Shown piece after piece: positions 17,720-28,439 of a DNA stretch of 64,000 bases (its first letter is position 1; the number at the start of each line of letters is the position of its first letter). Source of the DNA: Prorocentrum cordatum. Its lineage: Eukaryota > Sar > Dinophyceae > Prorocentrales > Prorocentraceae. The notes beneath the pieces are model-generated. The model saw only the letters and a list, made by a program, of their open reading frames with translations. It ran no database searches and was not told the DNA's origin. The stretch lies in contig CAUYUJ010004570.1 in NCBI GenBank assembly GCA_963575745.1, positions 104,264-168,263 of the forward strand, written 5' to 3'. Position numbers and translations under genes: made by a program.

Positions 17720-17985
17720 CCAACCTCCTCCTCCTCCTCCTCCTCCTCCTCCTCCTCCTCCTCCTCCTCCTCCTCCTCCTCCTCCTCCTCCTCCTCCTCC
17801 TCCTCCTCCTCCTCCCTCCTCCTCCTCCTCCTCCTCCTCCTCCTCCTCCTCCTCCCCTTCCTCTCCTCCTCCCCTCCGCCTTCCTCCTCCTCCCCTCCTC
17901 CCCTCCTCCTCCTCCTCCTCCTCCTCCCCTTCCTCCCCTTCCTCCCCTTCCTCCTCCTCCTCCGCCTCCTCCTCCCTCCTCCGCC
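17720..17985 (+). repeat. (TCC)n tract
   Basis: About 265 bp of TCC repeats with a few TTCC interruptions near the right end; opposite strand sense to most tracts in the window. Confidence 0.95.
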
Positions 17986-18759
17986 ACGTCTTCATTTACC
18001 TCTGAGGTATCCAGGGTCGGCGGCACTGGCCGTAAGGCCTTAGCAATCCAAGGTCTGGAAGCCAGAAGGAACTCCAATCGTGGATCGGCCATGGATATCA
18101 CCGCCGCCCCTCTTGGACAGGGACTCCTCCAGGGTCTGAAGCCTCCCGGGAGTATTCCTTCACCAGCGCCCCCACCGCATGCTGCTCCCATCGGACTTAC
18201 GGACCACATCCCAGAGATGGTTTCGAGCACCCCGACAAACAAGTATCGAAGCAGAGTCGAACGAGTCTCGCCGTCCAGAGCCCAGAATCGAATCGATAAA
18301 TCGAATCGGCGGTCGAAATGAACCGGATCAGCGGAAAGCGGCAACCGAGTCGGGAAACGTCGAACCGGCGGACATCGGCAGGCTAGCATGCCTCCAACAA
18401 GAAATCGGAACCCAAATCGGAATCCCAAACCGAATCGAATCGAAATCGGAAGCCATCGAAGTCATATCGAATCGAGTCGGAGGAATCGAAACGAGCCATG
18501 CCTTTTGCTCACTGCCCCGCCCCCTCCTGCCTCCCGCGCAGTCAGCCCATATGGTAAAAGTGCGCGATAATGGTGCAGGGGCCGTGGAGAAGGGCACGGC
18601 GAAGCTTTTTGCGGGCGGGGCGCGGCCAGCGACAGTGTGGCCAAGGATGGGCCGGGGAGGCAAGGATGCACGGGTACCCGTGGGAAGGTTGCCCATCCTT
18701 GCTATGCGAGTTGACTGTCGGATCCCAGCCATCATTGTAATGTTGCTTGCTGCCGTCGG
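17986..18759. other. Non-coding; degenerate GAATCG repeat
   Basis: 18230-18500 is rich in CGAATCG/AATCGAA words, a decayed short tandem repeat. 18068-18140 repeats the motif of 16115-16195. 18640-18720 repeats the flank of TIR-D copy 1 (CCCATCCTTGCTATGCGAGT). Confidence 0.5.
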
Positions 18760-18945
18760 ACGCAGGCCAGAAGAGAACGCCCCTCGAGAGCAAGGGATGC
18801 ACGGGAGCATCCAAACTCACACGAAGGACATCAGGGTATACCCTCCCCGAACCCACCTGGATCTGATACCTCGGTCCGGCTGTATGGCATGGGGCCGGTG
18901 ACGCCGAACCTCGTTTCGAGATCGGGGATGCACTGAGCTGGGTCA
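18760..18945 (+). repeat. Dispersed repeat R4, copy 3
   Basis: Shares GGGTATACCCTCCCCGAACC and CGGTCCGGCTGTATGGCATG, then GACGCCGAACCTCGTTTCGA, with copy 2. Confidence 0.65.
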
Positions 18946-18959
18946 AAGCAAGCCCGGGC

Positions 18960-19065
18960 CAGTCCGGCTCTGCAGGATCCTGCGCGCAGGCCCAGATCAA
19001 CGCAGCCCTGGCGCTGCAGGATCCTGCAAGACCCCGCGATCTGGCTGACCCCCGTTTGCTTTTGA
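18960..19065 (+). repeat. Dispersed repeat R7 (CTGCAGGATCCTGCA)
   Basis: Two CTGCAGGATCCTGC words followed by CTGGCTGACCCCCGTTTGC. The same order occurs at 17032-17075 (around TIR-B and TIR-A) and 54060-54275. Confidence 0.6.
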
Positions 19066-19114
19066 GATCCCCGCCCTCGTTTCAAATGTTGCCCGCCGGC
19101 ACCGCGTCCCAATC

Positions 19115-19335
19115 GGGATCCGCGCTCTCTTGGCATCCGCCGCGCCGGAGCCCAGCGCCACCCTCCCCGACTCAGCAACACGCCAGGTTCTTGCGCCGCG
19201 GGAAGCCACCCGCGGGCCTGCGCGGGGGGGGGAGAGGCGGCCTCCTGAGAGGCGACGCTGGCATCCACGGCGTGAGGAGGCTTCTGGGCGTCCCTGGAGC
19301 TTTTCGTCGCGGCGGCTGGCAGGATGTATCCCGGG
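19115..19335 (-). other. Possible exon, minus strand
   Basis: Open minus frame with coding-like composition (AATKSSRDAQKPPHAVDASV, ASQEAASPPPAQARG). No family recognised. It is bordered by R7 and a GGA tract. Confidence 0.2.
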
Positions 19336-19339
19336 AGGG

Positions 19340-19612
19340 CAGATGACGAGGAGAAGGCGGAGAAGGAGAAGGAGAAGGAGGAGGAGGAGGAGGAGGAGGA
19401 GGAGGAGGAGGAGGAGGAGGAGGGCGAGGAGGGCGAGAGGACGAATGAGGAGAAGAATGAGGAGGAGGAAGGCGAGGAGGGCGAGGAGGGGCGAGGAAGG
19501 AGGAGGAGGAGCATGAGGAGGAGGAGGAGGAGGAGGAGGAGGAGGAGGAGGAGGAGGAGGAGGAGGAGGAGGATAATGAGGAGGAGGACGAGGAAGAGGA
19601 GAAGAAGGATGA
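19340..19612 (+). repeat. (GGA)n tract
   Basis: GGA/GAA-rich repeats. The right flank (ACACTCAAAACGCATCAACG, ATGTTG, TACACCCTCCC) matches the right flank of the GGA tract ending at 29385. Confidence 0.9.
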
Positions 19613-20149
19613 CCAGAGTACACTCAAAACGCATCAACGATGTTGCAGTACACCCTCCCGTCCCAAGTTCCCTGCTCAGCAGTCCCTGCCAACCTTCGTC
19701 TTCAATGCAGGAAGCGCCCCGCTGAAAGAGTAGGGGGCCATGGGCCTACTACCATTCAGGCAAGAGCCCCGCTTTGAAAAGGTTCTCTCATACAGTTTAA
19801 CAAGGTGTCCAGCGGCTACCCCGTTTTGAAACACATCAACCTGTGTATTCGTTGCACGAGCTTGTACCTCCGACCCTGGAACTCGAAGAAGTCGCAAGGG
19901 AATGCCCCATTTGGAAAAAGCATTCGCCCTCCATCCGTACAGCTGCTGTATACATTCTGGCTTCTAGCATGTGAGCTTACATTCCATGGCTCTCATGCGG
20001 CAACACGATGTTGGATAGGGGCCGTCCCTCCATCCCAATATGCGTTGCAAGCGGCTGCAGAAATTGTGCGCGGCGCTACAGCGAGATCCCTAGATTGAAA
20101 ACGGGACCCATCCATACTTGAAGCTGCTTCATAAAATCACACAGCCGCC
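19613..20149. other. Decayed copies of the 83-bp repeat
   Basis: Scattered CCCGTTTTGAAA, CCCTCCATCCGT and TGTGCGCGGCGCTACAGCGA words resemble the 83-bp tandem repeat at 29640. No gene recognised. Confidence 0.45.
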
Positions 20150-20335
20150 ATGAACACATTTTTTGGCGCTCCGCGCGGATTTCTCGGATCTGCGCTGGAC
20201 TCCCCTCACCGGCGCGCGGAGCGCGCCAGTGGCTGCGCCGGTGGCGCCGACAGGAAGGCCCAGCGCAGATCCAAGAAATCCACGCGGAGCTCCACAAGTT
20301 TATGTTTATGCCGTGTTTTTCCTTCTTCGCTTTCA
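20150..20335. repeat. TIR-B foldback element, copy 2
   Basis: Core GCGCTCCGCGCGGATTTCTC, then GGATCTGCGCTGG; inverse CCAGCGCAGATCCAAGAAAT, CCACGCGGAGCTCC, then TTTATGTTTATGCCGTG. Confidence 0.8.
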
Positions 20336-20446
20336 CCGCGAAGCAGGAGCCACACGGACGCCCAGAAACATGTCCAGAGCCTCATCGATCTTCCATCCGC
20401 TCTTTCCCTCGACCGATTTCCAGGGAGACTGCCCTGAGAAAGAGGA

Positions 20447-21535
20447 GAAGGAGGAACAGCAGGAGGAGGAGGAGGAGGAGGAGGAGGAGGAGGAGGAGGT
20501 ACTGTGGAGGCCGCCCACCTCGACGTGTCCTTCACGGACCCCGCGGTCGGCGTGGCCTACGTCGAAGTGGTGGTTACCGACGCCTCGGCGCGGACACGCC
20601 GGCGGGCCGAGGCCGCGCCGCCCGGGATGGCGCCGCCGCTGCCGCCGCGGAGGGGCGCAAGCACGCGCGCCACCCAGGCCCAACGCTGACGGCTTTTGCG
20701 CTGGAGGCCCTCGGGCGCGCCGGGAAGGAGGCGCCGGCGCTCCTCCGCACCTAGGGCCCTAGGCGCGAGGAGACGCCGAGGTGCTTGCGGCGGCGCGCCA
20801 GAGCCTCGCCGCGAAGCTGCAGCGGGGCAGCGCGGAGGCTTTCCGCTCCGCGTGCTTCGCCGCGCGTAGGGCGGTGCGTCGCAGGGGCGGCGGCGGCGAG
20901 CCCGCAGCGCGCCGCGCGCGCAAGCTATGCGCGCGCCCCGCGGCGCTGCCGCGCGGGCGCCGAGCCAAACGGCTTGCCTCTGGGGCGCGCGCAGGGCGGC
21001 GGGCTGGGCGCAGGCGCCGGGCGGCTGCGGAGGGCAGCGGCGGAGGCAGCGGCGCGGGCGGCGGCGGGCGCGCGCCACGGGAGGGCCGCGGCGCCGGGGC
21101 GCTGGGCAGCAATTAACGCGCGGCAGCGGCGCGGGCAGCGGCGGCGCGGCGGACGCGCGGGCAGCGGCGCTGCGGCGCTGGGCGTGGCACCGGGCCGCTG
21201 GGCAGCTGGAGGCGCTCGTGCCGCGGGCGGCATGGGGCGCCGGGCGGGCGCGGCGGCCGGCGGCCGGGGCGGCGACGCGGCGGGCGCCTGGCCTGGCGCG
21301 AACTGCCGCGCGGGGTCCGCTGGCTGCCGAGGGGCCCAGGGAACGCCACTACGGGGTCGTGGTGGTGCACGGCAAGCTCCCAAGTATCGAGTCTACAGGC
21401 CCCGGCTGGCAGACCCCTCTGGCCCCCCTGGGAATCACTGCTGTCGTCGACAGCCGGCCACCCCCCGGGCTGCCGCCCGTGCCGGCTCCCGACCACGGAG
21501 CGCCCGGGCGCGCGGGAGAGACTCGCGGCCGCCAG
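20447..21535 (+). other. GC-rich coding-like block, product unknown
   Basis: After a short GGA tract (to 20500), several plus-strand frames read like exons: EAAHLDVSFTDPAVGVAYVE (about 20505-20575), LTAFALEALGRAGKEAPALL (about 20688-20750), EVLAAARQSLAAKLQRGSAE (about 20777-20840) and YGVVVVHGKLPSIESTGPGW (about 21351-21410). They lie in different frames, so introns or frameshifts separate them. 20880-21330 is extremely GC-rich and Ala/Arg-coding on both strands. No domain recognised. Confidence 0.3.
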
Positions 21536-21690
21536 CAGGAGGAGGAGGAGGAGGAGGAGGAGGAGGAGGAGGAGGAGGAGGAGGAGGAGGAGGAGGAGGA
21601 GGAGGAGGAGGGGTCCCCTCCTCTTCCTCCTCCTCCTCCTCCTCTTCATCCTCCTCCTCCTCCTTCTTTTCTTCCTCCTCCTTTCCCTCA
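21536..21690. repeat. (GGA)n-(TCC)n inverted pair
   Basis: About 73 bp of GGA repeats pass through GGGTCCCC into about 70 bp of TCC-rich repeats. The tract can fold into a long hairpin. Confidence 0.85.
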
Positions 21691-21769
21691 ACCGATTTTT
21701 CCAGGAAGACTGCCCTGAACACTGCCCAATCTCCTTTCCCCACCGTGCGCTTGCTGGGCTTCCAAAGCG

Positions 21770-21860
21770 CCGCCAAGGGGCCCCAGCGCCGATCCAAGAA
21801 ATTCGCGCAGACCGGCAAATGTTTATGTTAATGGTTAATGCCGTTTTTGGTTCTTCGACT
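21770..21860. repeat. TIR-B, right half only
   Basis: CCCCAGCGCCGATCCAAGAA, ATTCGCGCAGACC and TTTATGTTAATGG match the right arm of TIR-B; the left arm is missing. Confidence 0.6.
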
Positions 21861-22089
21861 GGCCCCGGATAGCCCCAGGATTTCCAGGGATGCCCCCAGC
21901 GGCCCCCGCAGCAACCCTCACGAAGACCAGAAGGCACGGTGGTGTGATTGATTCACTGCGTCGGATCTCGAGGAGCTGAGACTTCAGGGGCTTCTTAGAA
22001 CCCTCCTGCCATCTGAGATGCACTCGTCGTGCCTCTGAGGAGGTGCAGATCCCCTTCCAAGCTCCCCCTGCCTTCTAACCGGACGGCCG
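21861..22089. other. No feature recognised
   Basis: Short unrecognised stretch between TIR-B and R5. Confidence 0.3.
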
Positions 22090-22400
22090 CCCCCTCGCCC
22101 CAGGCAGGGAGGGCGGGGGGGGGCGATAGCCCTTCGCCTCACCTCTGGTGGCGCCGACAGTTCTTCGTAGTCTTCGGGGCGCCGGGGACGACAATCGGGG
22201 GCGCGCCCAAGAGGGGGGGGGGGGGGCGCAAATCATGGCCGGCGGCACGCGCGCGGCTCAAATGGGGGGCCAGGGACGCAGTGGAACAAGAAGGGGCGCC
22301 ATGAAATCTGGGGAGATCTCATGGCCCCCACCATGGTATTCCCCCCCCTCCCCCCCTTGTCAGCACCCCCCCTCTTGGCCGCCCCCGAGCCAAGGAGGGC
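22090..22400 (+). repeat. Dispersed repeat R5, copy 1
   Basis: Contains CCCAAGAGGGGGGG, CATGGCCGGCGGCA, GGCGCCATGAAATCTGGGGA, GATCTCATGGCCCCC and long C runs. Matches 50040-50300 in the same order. Confidence 0.65.
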
Positions 22401-22552
22401 TCGGGGTGGGAGGCCGGTCCCCGCGAGGGAGGGGCCGAGCGCTCCAGGGGCCAGCGGCTCCGTGCCGCCAGAGCGGCGCCCTCTCGACATGCCGGGTGGA
22501 GTCCGCCCCTGCCCCGCGCGCGCGAGCGCCATCGGCCAGCGCAGTGATACCT

Positions 22553-22731
22553 TCAGGTCGGGCATGTCCTCCTCCAGGCGGATTTTGGAGGACGAAGGAA
22601 CAATAGCCAAAACAGATTCAACAACACATCAAGACAAGCATAGTTTAAAAAATCGAAACAGCGTCCCCAAACTATTTTTGACAATTCTTGAATCTTGAAT
22701 CTTCCTCCTGTAGAGGGACATGCCAGGCTTA
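22553..22731. repeat. TIR-A element, copy 2
   Basis: TCAGGTCGGGCATGTCC at the left end; right end CTCCTGTAGAGGGACATGCC then AGGCTTA. Flanked by a perfect 9-bp duplication GTGATACCT at 22544-22552 and 22732-22740. Confidence 0.9.
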
Positions 22732-23460
22732 GTGATACCTGAGCGACACAAACAAAAAAGGTCTCACGCGGGATGGCATCGCGACCTTACGCGGTGGCTT
22801 GCGCGAGCAGCCAGCGCAACACGCAGCATGGGAGCGAGGGCGCTCACGCGCGGCCTGGCGCGGGCAGCTGACGCCAAAGCTGGCGCAGACGAGCCCATTT
22901 TTTCTCTTGCGTCGTTCACCTGGATCGTCTCCTGTGATATGATATGCTCTGCCCCCGCTGCCCGAAATCGGATCCATGAAGGGGCCCTGGGACACACAGA
23001 TAAATGCGCACACATAACAAGATTCCCCACAGTTTCCCATATTTTTTCTGGGTGTCGAGAACGCGGCCTGTCGGCAACGACGCCCCGACGAGAGGCTCCC
23101 ATCTCTCCCGCATGCCCTGGGAGGCCGCGCACGTCATGGGGCACTCGGGGGGTGCTGAATGATCTCTCTCTCCCAAGAGATTCTATGTCGCCTCTGCCTG
23201 CCGTGATCACACTCTTGCGGAGAGTCTTCCGAACCGCGTCGGGGGGAGGCGGCGAAGGGGGCCGCCGCAGCCCGTGCGACAACATCCCGCTTGTGTTGAT
23301 GCCAGTGTTCGCCAGCTGTTCCACGCACGCCACCAGCCCAAACCATGCTCGATGCAAAACTCGACTGGTGTGATCCTCGAGCCGCATCCACCTGCGACGC
23401 GACTGCCTTCACATAGCACTGAGGGCCCTATCTGAAGGCCGATGCAACAACTGAGCAAGC
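22732..23460. other. No gene recognised
   Basis: 22800-22900 is GC-rich and open on both strands (plus: RWLARAASATRSMGARALTR). It could be an exon interrupted by TIR-A copy 2, but no family is recognised. Confidence 0.3.
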
Positions 23461-24064
23461 CTACGCTTGCTTCCCTCCCCCCCGCGCCCCCCCCTGGGGA
23501 GGCTCCTTGGAGGCTCCATGGCGGTACCCCGAGACTCCCGCTGTGCGATTTTCTCGGGCCCCTCAGAAGCCAGGCCGCTTCTTCTTAGAAGCCTCCAGCG
23601 GCTTTCCGAAGCCCCGCGGCCCGAAAACGGGCTTCCAAAGGCACCAGAATCGAGAAAACCCGGTCGTGCCGCTTCTCTCGAACCGCATGAGGTCTGCCCA
23701 GGCGCCATCGTCGCTGGGGTGCTCCAGTGGAGGCTCCCCGAATGGGCCTGGAGCGGATGGAGTCCGAAGCTCTCGCGGCATCGCTGATGCATCACGTCGG
23801 ATCCGATCACGTCGGATCCGATCACGTCTGCTCCGGCGCCATGTGGCGGATTCCAGAAACCCTGAACCCGAAGGCGTTGCCATCCCTTGCCCATGGGGGG
23901 CGCACCTTTTACTTCCGCCGCCTTCCGCCGCCCTTCCGCTGGCGGAGGCGGCCTCGGAATACTTCCTCTGGCCTTCCGCCACCTTTCCGCTGCCTTCCGA
24001 CGCGGAAGAGATGGTAACTCCTTCGACCCTCGAAGGCGAGGCTCTTTTTGGAACGCCCCATGCG
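23461..24064. other. Non-coding; R8-like CTTCCGCC foldback
   Basis: 23915-24010 has CTTCCGCCGCCTTCCGCCGC, CTTCCGCTGGCGGAGGCGGC words, also found at 24360-24440, 24740-24800 and 52870-52945. 23785-23830 has short tandem GATCACGTCGGATCC units. Confidence 0.45.
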
Positions 24065-24296
24065 AACGTTGTCTCACTCGGCCTTTCGGCATTGGGCGGA
24101 AGGGGGGGGATGGGGGGGGGTCTGGTTCTGGACCTGTGCTTAATGCGACTGTTTGCAACAGTGTGTCCTATGGGGGGGATTCCGCCTACTTCATTCAGAC
24201 AGGCGCCAAAAACAGCCAAGATCCACTCCATGGGAAAGGAAAGGGGTGCGAGGGCCCGCGCCGATCGGCAAAACAACGAATAAATAAAGCGATCGC
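24065..24296. repeat. TIR-D element, copy 2
   Basis: GGCCTTTCGGCATTGGGCGG, GGTCTGGTTCTGGACCTGTG, CAGGCGCCAAAAACAGCCAA and terminal GGCAAAACAACGAATAAATA match the other two copies. Confidence 0.7.
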
Positions 24297-24880
24297 CATG
24301 TGGCCCGCTGTGGACATCCTGAGCCCAAGCATGCCGCCATCTCTCGGGAGTGCACTGCTTTCTGCCGCCTGCTTCCGCCCGCTGGAACGCCCCATGTGGC
24401 CCGCTCTGGGAATCCTGAACCCAAGCTTTTTTCGGCGGCGGCGAGGCAGAGGCAATCCGCACCAGCGTGGGGCGAATCGGGGCAACCGAAAGGCAACTTG
24501 TCCGGCGTGCAAGAGGAAGGAGCGAAGACGAGGCCGGCCGCGAGAAGGGAGGGGGAAAGGGAAGCGCTCAGACGTGGAAGAGTTCCGCGACGAGCAGGCC
24601 GGAGCGGCCAGCGGGGGCAGCGGGGACCGCGGCAGCCGGGGCCGAGGCCAAGGCGCACCCGCGGGCGCTGCCAGGCAGCAGTGGCGCTGCTGAGGCCAGA
24701 CATGCCGCCGCCTCTCAGGAGATGCAAATGATCGCTTCTGCCTGCTTCCGCCCGCCCGCTGCCGCCGGCGGGGCCGCCTTCGTCTGGCTTCCGCTGCCCT
24801 ATCGCCGAGGAAGGGGATAGCAATTCACACGCCCGACGTTATGCATCTGTTTGAGCATCAGAATTTATTTGGATACCTAC
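24297..24880 (+). other. R8 copies and a possible exon
   Basis: 24300-24440 repeats GATGTGGCCCGCT..GG-like words twice (ATGTGGCCCGCTGTGG, ATGTGGCCCGCTCTGG). About 24480-24720 has coding-like composition on the plus strand, e.g. LSGVQEEGAKTRPAARREGE. No family recognised. Confidence 0.3.
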
Positions 24881-25604
24881 ATATATACATGCATGCATGC
24901 ATGCATACATAACCACACTTATATACAAAAGTGAATGTAGACCCTTACACAGATACCATTATACATGCATTTGCACATGCATACATGCATACATGCATAC
25001 ATGCATACATGCATACATGCATACACACATACATACATATACACATACATACATGCATACACACATGCATACATACATGCCAACATACATGCCTCCGCAC
25101 AACGTACATACCTACACGCAAGCAAGCATACGTACAAAGGTACATGCACGTACGCACACTCATGCATACAGGCACATCTATATATCTATATATATATATA
25201 TAAACATACAAGTGCAGACAGGCAGACACATGCACATTCACATGGCTATATACACGCATACGTACATACATACATACATACATACACACATTCATTAATT
25301 CACTGATTAGTTCATTCCAAGTTACACACAGGTATACACAAACAAACAATCACACACATGTATACAAGCATCCATGCATACATGCATGCATACATACATA
25401 CATCCATACATACATTACATGCGTACATGCATGCACGTATACATGCATCCACGCATACATACATACATACGTACATACATACATACCTACATGCATACAT
25501 ACATACACACATACATACATGCCAACCTACATACACACATGCATGCATGCATGCATGCATACATACATACATACACACATACACACATACACACATACAT
25601 ACAA
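24880..25604 (+). repeat. (CATA)n / (CATGCATA)n microsatellite block
   Basis: About 720 bp of CATA, CATG and CACA tetramers with degenerate stretches and a short TATATA run at 25180-25200. Confidence 0.95.
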
Positions 25605-26865
25605 GAGAGCGCGTTTCACAGGCGCTTGCCTTGGGAACATTCGGCGGCGCGTTTCGAACCGGGGGGTGGCCCCCCCCCCGAACACTCGGCGCCGTCGATC
25701 AAAACCAGGGGGACTCCCCTCCGCCCAACCCCCCCCTCCCGAACCCCCGCCCCCCCCTCCCAAGGGGGGGGGCTTCAAACAACCCCCCCCCTGGCGCCGG
25801 CGCTGGCGCTGGCGGCCGCCGTATAGCGCCAACGCAGCGACGATGCCCAGCGAGAGCCCAGGAAGGGGGTGGTTCAAACCCCCCCCCCATGGCGCCGGCG
25901 CTGGCGGCGGCCAGCAGCGCCGGCGCTGGTGCCGGCGACGGCGGGGACGCAGCGACGATTACCACCACTACCACCACCACCACTACCACCACTGCCTCAA
26001 CCCACGACCACCACCACCAGCCCACCACACAACCACCACCACCACCACCACCACCACAGCCACCACCACCACCACCACCACCACACAACCATCACCACAA
26101 CTCATCATCACCACCACCACCACCACAAAAACCACCACCACCACCACCACAGTCTACCACACCACCACCACCACCACCACCGCCACAACCACCACCACTA
26201 CCAGCAGCACAACCCACCACCACCACCACAAACCACCACACCACCACCACCACCGCCGCCACCGCCACAACCACCAGCACCACCTCCAGAAAACCACCGT
26301 CACCACCGCAACTCACCACCACCACCACCTCCAAACCAACACCACACCACTACCAAAACCACCACCACCACCACCCACCACCACCACCACCCACCACCAC
26401 CACCAACACCACCACAAATCACCACCACACCACCACCAAACCACCACCGCCACCACCACCACCATCACCACCCACCAACACAACCACCACAACCTCAACA
26501 AACCACCACACCACCACCACCACAACCACCATCACCGCCACCACCACCACCACCACAACCCACCACCACCACCACCGTCGTCCTCATCGACGCTCCCCGC
26601 CGCCGCCGCCCGCCGCCGCAGGCGCCGGCGCCGGCCCAGAAAACAAAATCGTCGTCCCCGCCGCCGCCGCCAGCCGCCGCCGACGCAGGCGCCGGCCCGA
26701 GGAGAGGGAGAGAGGAGAAGTAGGGAAGGAAAGTGCGGGGGGGTCGAACCCCGCCCCCCCCCTCCGTCACGGGGGGGCGGGTTCGAACCCCCCCCCTTCA
26801 TCCAGGGGGGGGGTCCGGTTCCAAATCCCGCCCCCCGCTCCAAGCGACCACAGAACGCGCTCTTT
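25605..26865. repeat. GC-rich/(CCA)n block embedded in (CATA)n
   Basis: Bounded by AGAGCGCGTT (about 25605) and its inverse AACGCGCTCT (about 26850), with CATA repeats on both outer sides. It holds G/C homopolymer-rich arms around a long CCA array. Possibly one element inserted into the tetranucleotide repeat. Confidence 0.5.
25955..26580 (+). repeat. (CCA)n array
   Basis: About 625 bp of ACC/CCA triplets with few interruptions. Open frames encode only poly-Thr, Pro or His. Confidence 0.95.
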
Positions 26866-27000
26866 CATACATGCATGCATGCATGCATGCATGCATGCAT
26901 CATACATACATACATACATACATACATACATACATACATACATACATACATACATACATACATACATACATACATACATACACGCATACATGCATTCGCA
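26866..27000 (+). repeat. (CATG)n/(CATA)n microsatellite
   Basis: CATGCATG followed by about 100 bp of almost pure CATA. Confidence 0.95.
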
Positions 27001-27063
27001 CATGCGCGTGCGCACAATTCGTGCATACAGGCAAATGCATACATGCATACATGAATATGTGCC

Positions 27064-27195
27064 CTGTTTTTCCACAACGTCGCTCCCCAGAGGTCGGGAC
27101 CCCTTCCCCGGGACCGGCTTTCCATGCTGAGTGTTTTGTTGACGGTCCCGCGAGGCCTGGCAAGGGCTCCCGGAGGCTGGACATGGGGGCAGCAC
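27064..27195 (-). repeat. Dispersed repeat R1, copy 2
   Basis: Minus-strand copy: CCCAGAGGTCGGGACCCCTT, TTGTTGACGGTCCCGCGAGG. Confidence 0.7.
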
Positions 27196-28439
27196 CTCCC
27201 GTCGCGATTTCTCCACCACGCGAGGGGGGTCTGGGAACTCCTCGATCTCTCGAAGGCGAGGCCCTGCATCTGGACCGCCCCCCCCCACACACACACACAC
27301 ACGTACGAGGCCTGGGCCGCAGCGGGGCGGGGCGCCTGTCTCCGGCGTGGACCTCGGGCCCGTGGGGCCCCGCGCCCTGGCCGACGGCGCCGTAGTCCCC
27401 ACCTCTGCCGGGCGCGAGGGTCCGGGGGGCCCGGGCGCGGGCCTCGAGGGCCGAGCCCTGCAGAGCCTGGTGCCGCAGCCCTCGCACGACGCGCGGTCTC
27501 GCCGCAGGTTGGTCGACTCTCTCCGACGTGCAGCTGTGTCAGACCTGCACCCCGCACGATGCGAACAAGGAGGGCGGAGATATTGTCCGTTTCGGGCAAG
27601 TTCGGCGGACAGTCCCGCCAAAGGGGGGCGGAAGCAGCGACGGCAAAGTAGGGCAACACATGTCCGCCCTACTTCGGACATCGCCCCAAATACGGCGGAT
27701 CCGGAGTCATGAGGCGGAGATCTTGGCGCTCCACTCTGTTCGCTGGGAGCGTTCTCGCCCGCTCCCGGGCCCTGCAGGGCCCTCGCATATCCATCCGGCT
27801 CGAGCATAGACGCAGAAAGACGGGGTCTGGGGCTCTTGATTATTGTTGCGATGTTGCAATTTGTTCGCAACGTCGGATCTCAGGGGAGGAGGAGGAACGA
27901 GAAGGAGGGAGGCGGGGAGGGGCGAGGGGGAGGGGAGAGGGGCGACGAGGAGGGTGAGGAGGGAGGAGGACGAGGAGGGGGATCGCTGAGGAAACAGCCA
28001 GGACAGCCAGCGGGCCGCCAATGGCATGGGAGTGCCAATGGGGGTCCCTTTGCTTGGGGACGCCCCAACTCGCGGCCTGTTTGTTGGGTTCGCTAACAAG
28101 GGCTTGCCCTGGCAAACCAACCCAACAAAAACCCTCACCAAGGCTGGGCAGCTCCGAGAGCCCCATGACCCCCCACGAAGGCAGTGCGTTAGACATTGCC
28201 GACGACGACGACGACGACGACGACGACAGCTCCAGAGCAACAGCAATCCGCTTGCTCCTCTGGTACCTCCTGCGGATTCTGCTGGCGGGGGGAGGGGAAA
28301 GGAGGAGACCTGGAGGGGCCAGGGCGTAGGGACTCATGTCACCTTGGCCTTGGCCCAGGGAAGCCTCCCAGCCATCCGCCTTTCCTTCCCCCCCGCAACT
28401 TCCCAAACCATCCCCGGGCAGCTGCTCTACGAGCCGCCT
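27196..28439. other. Mixed GC-rich DNA, short (GGA)n and (GAC)n
   Basis: 27300-27560 is GC-rich and open on the plus strand (ALADGAVVPTSAGREGPGGP) but not recognised. 27600-27720 has a degenerate repeat of GGCGGA words. 27883-27985 is GGA/GGGG-rich. 28200-28228 is a (GAC)n run. Confidence 0.35.

Noticed and set aside
20785-21831. 348-codon Ala/Arg/Gly-rich frame as one protein
   Set aside because: Composition is driven by extreme GC and ends in the GGA/TCC hairpin; the better coding signals lie in other frames and are short.
25358-27130. 590-codon plus-strand frame and overlapping frames rich in Thr, His and Pro
   Set aside because: Products of (CATA)n and (CCA)n microsatellites; composition follows the repeat unit.
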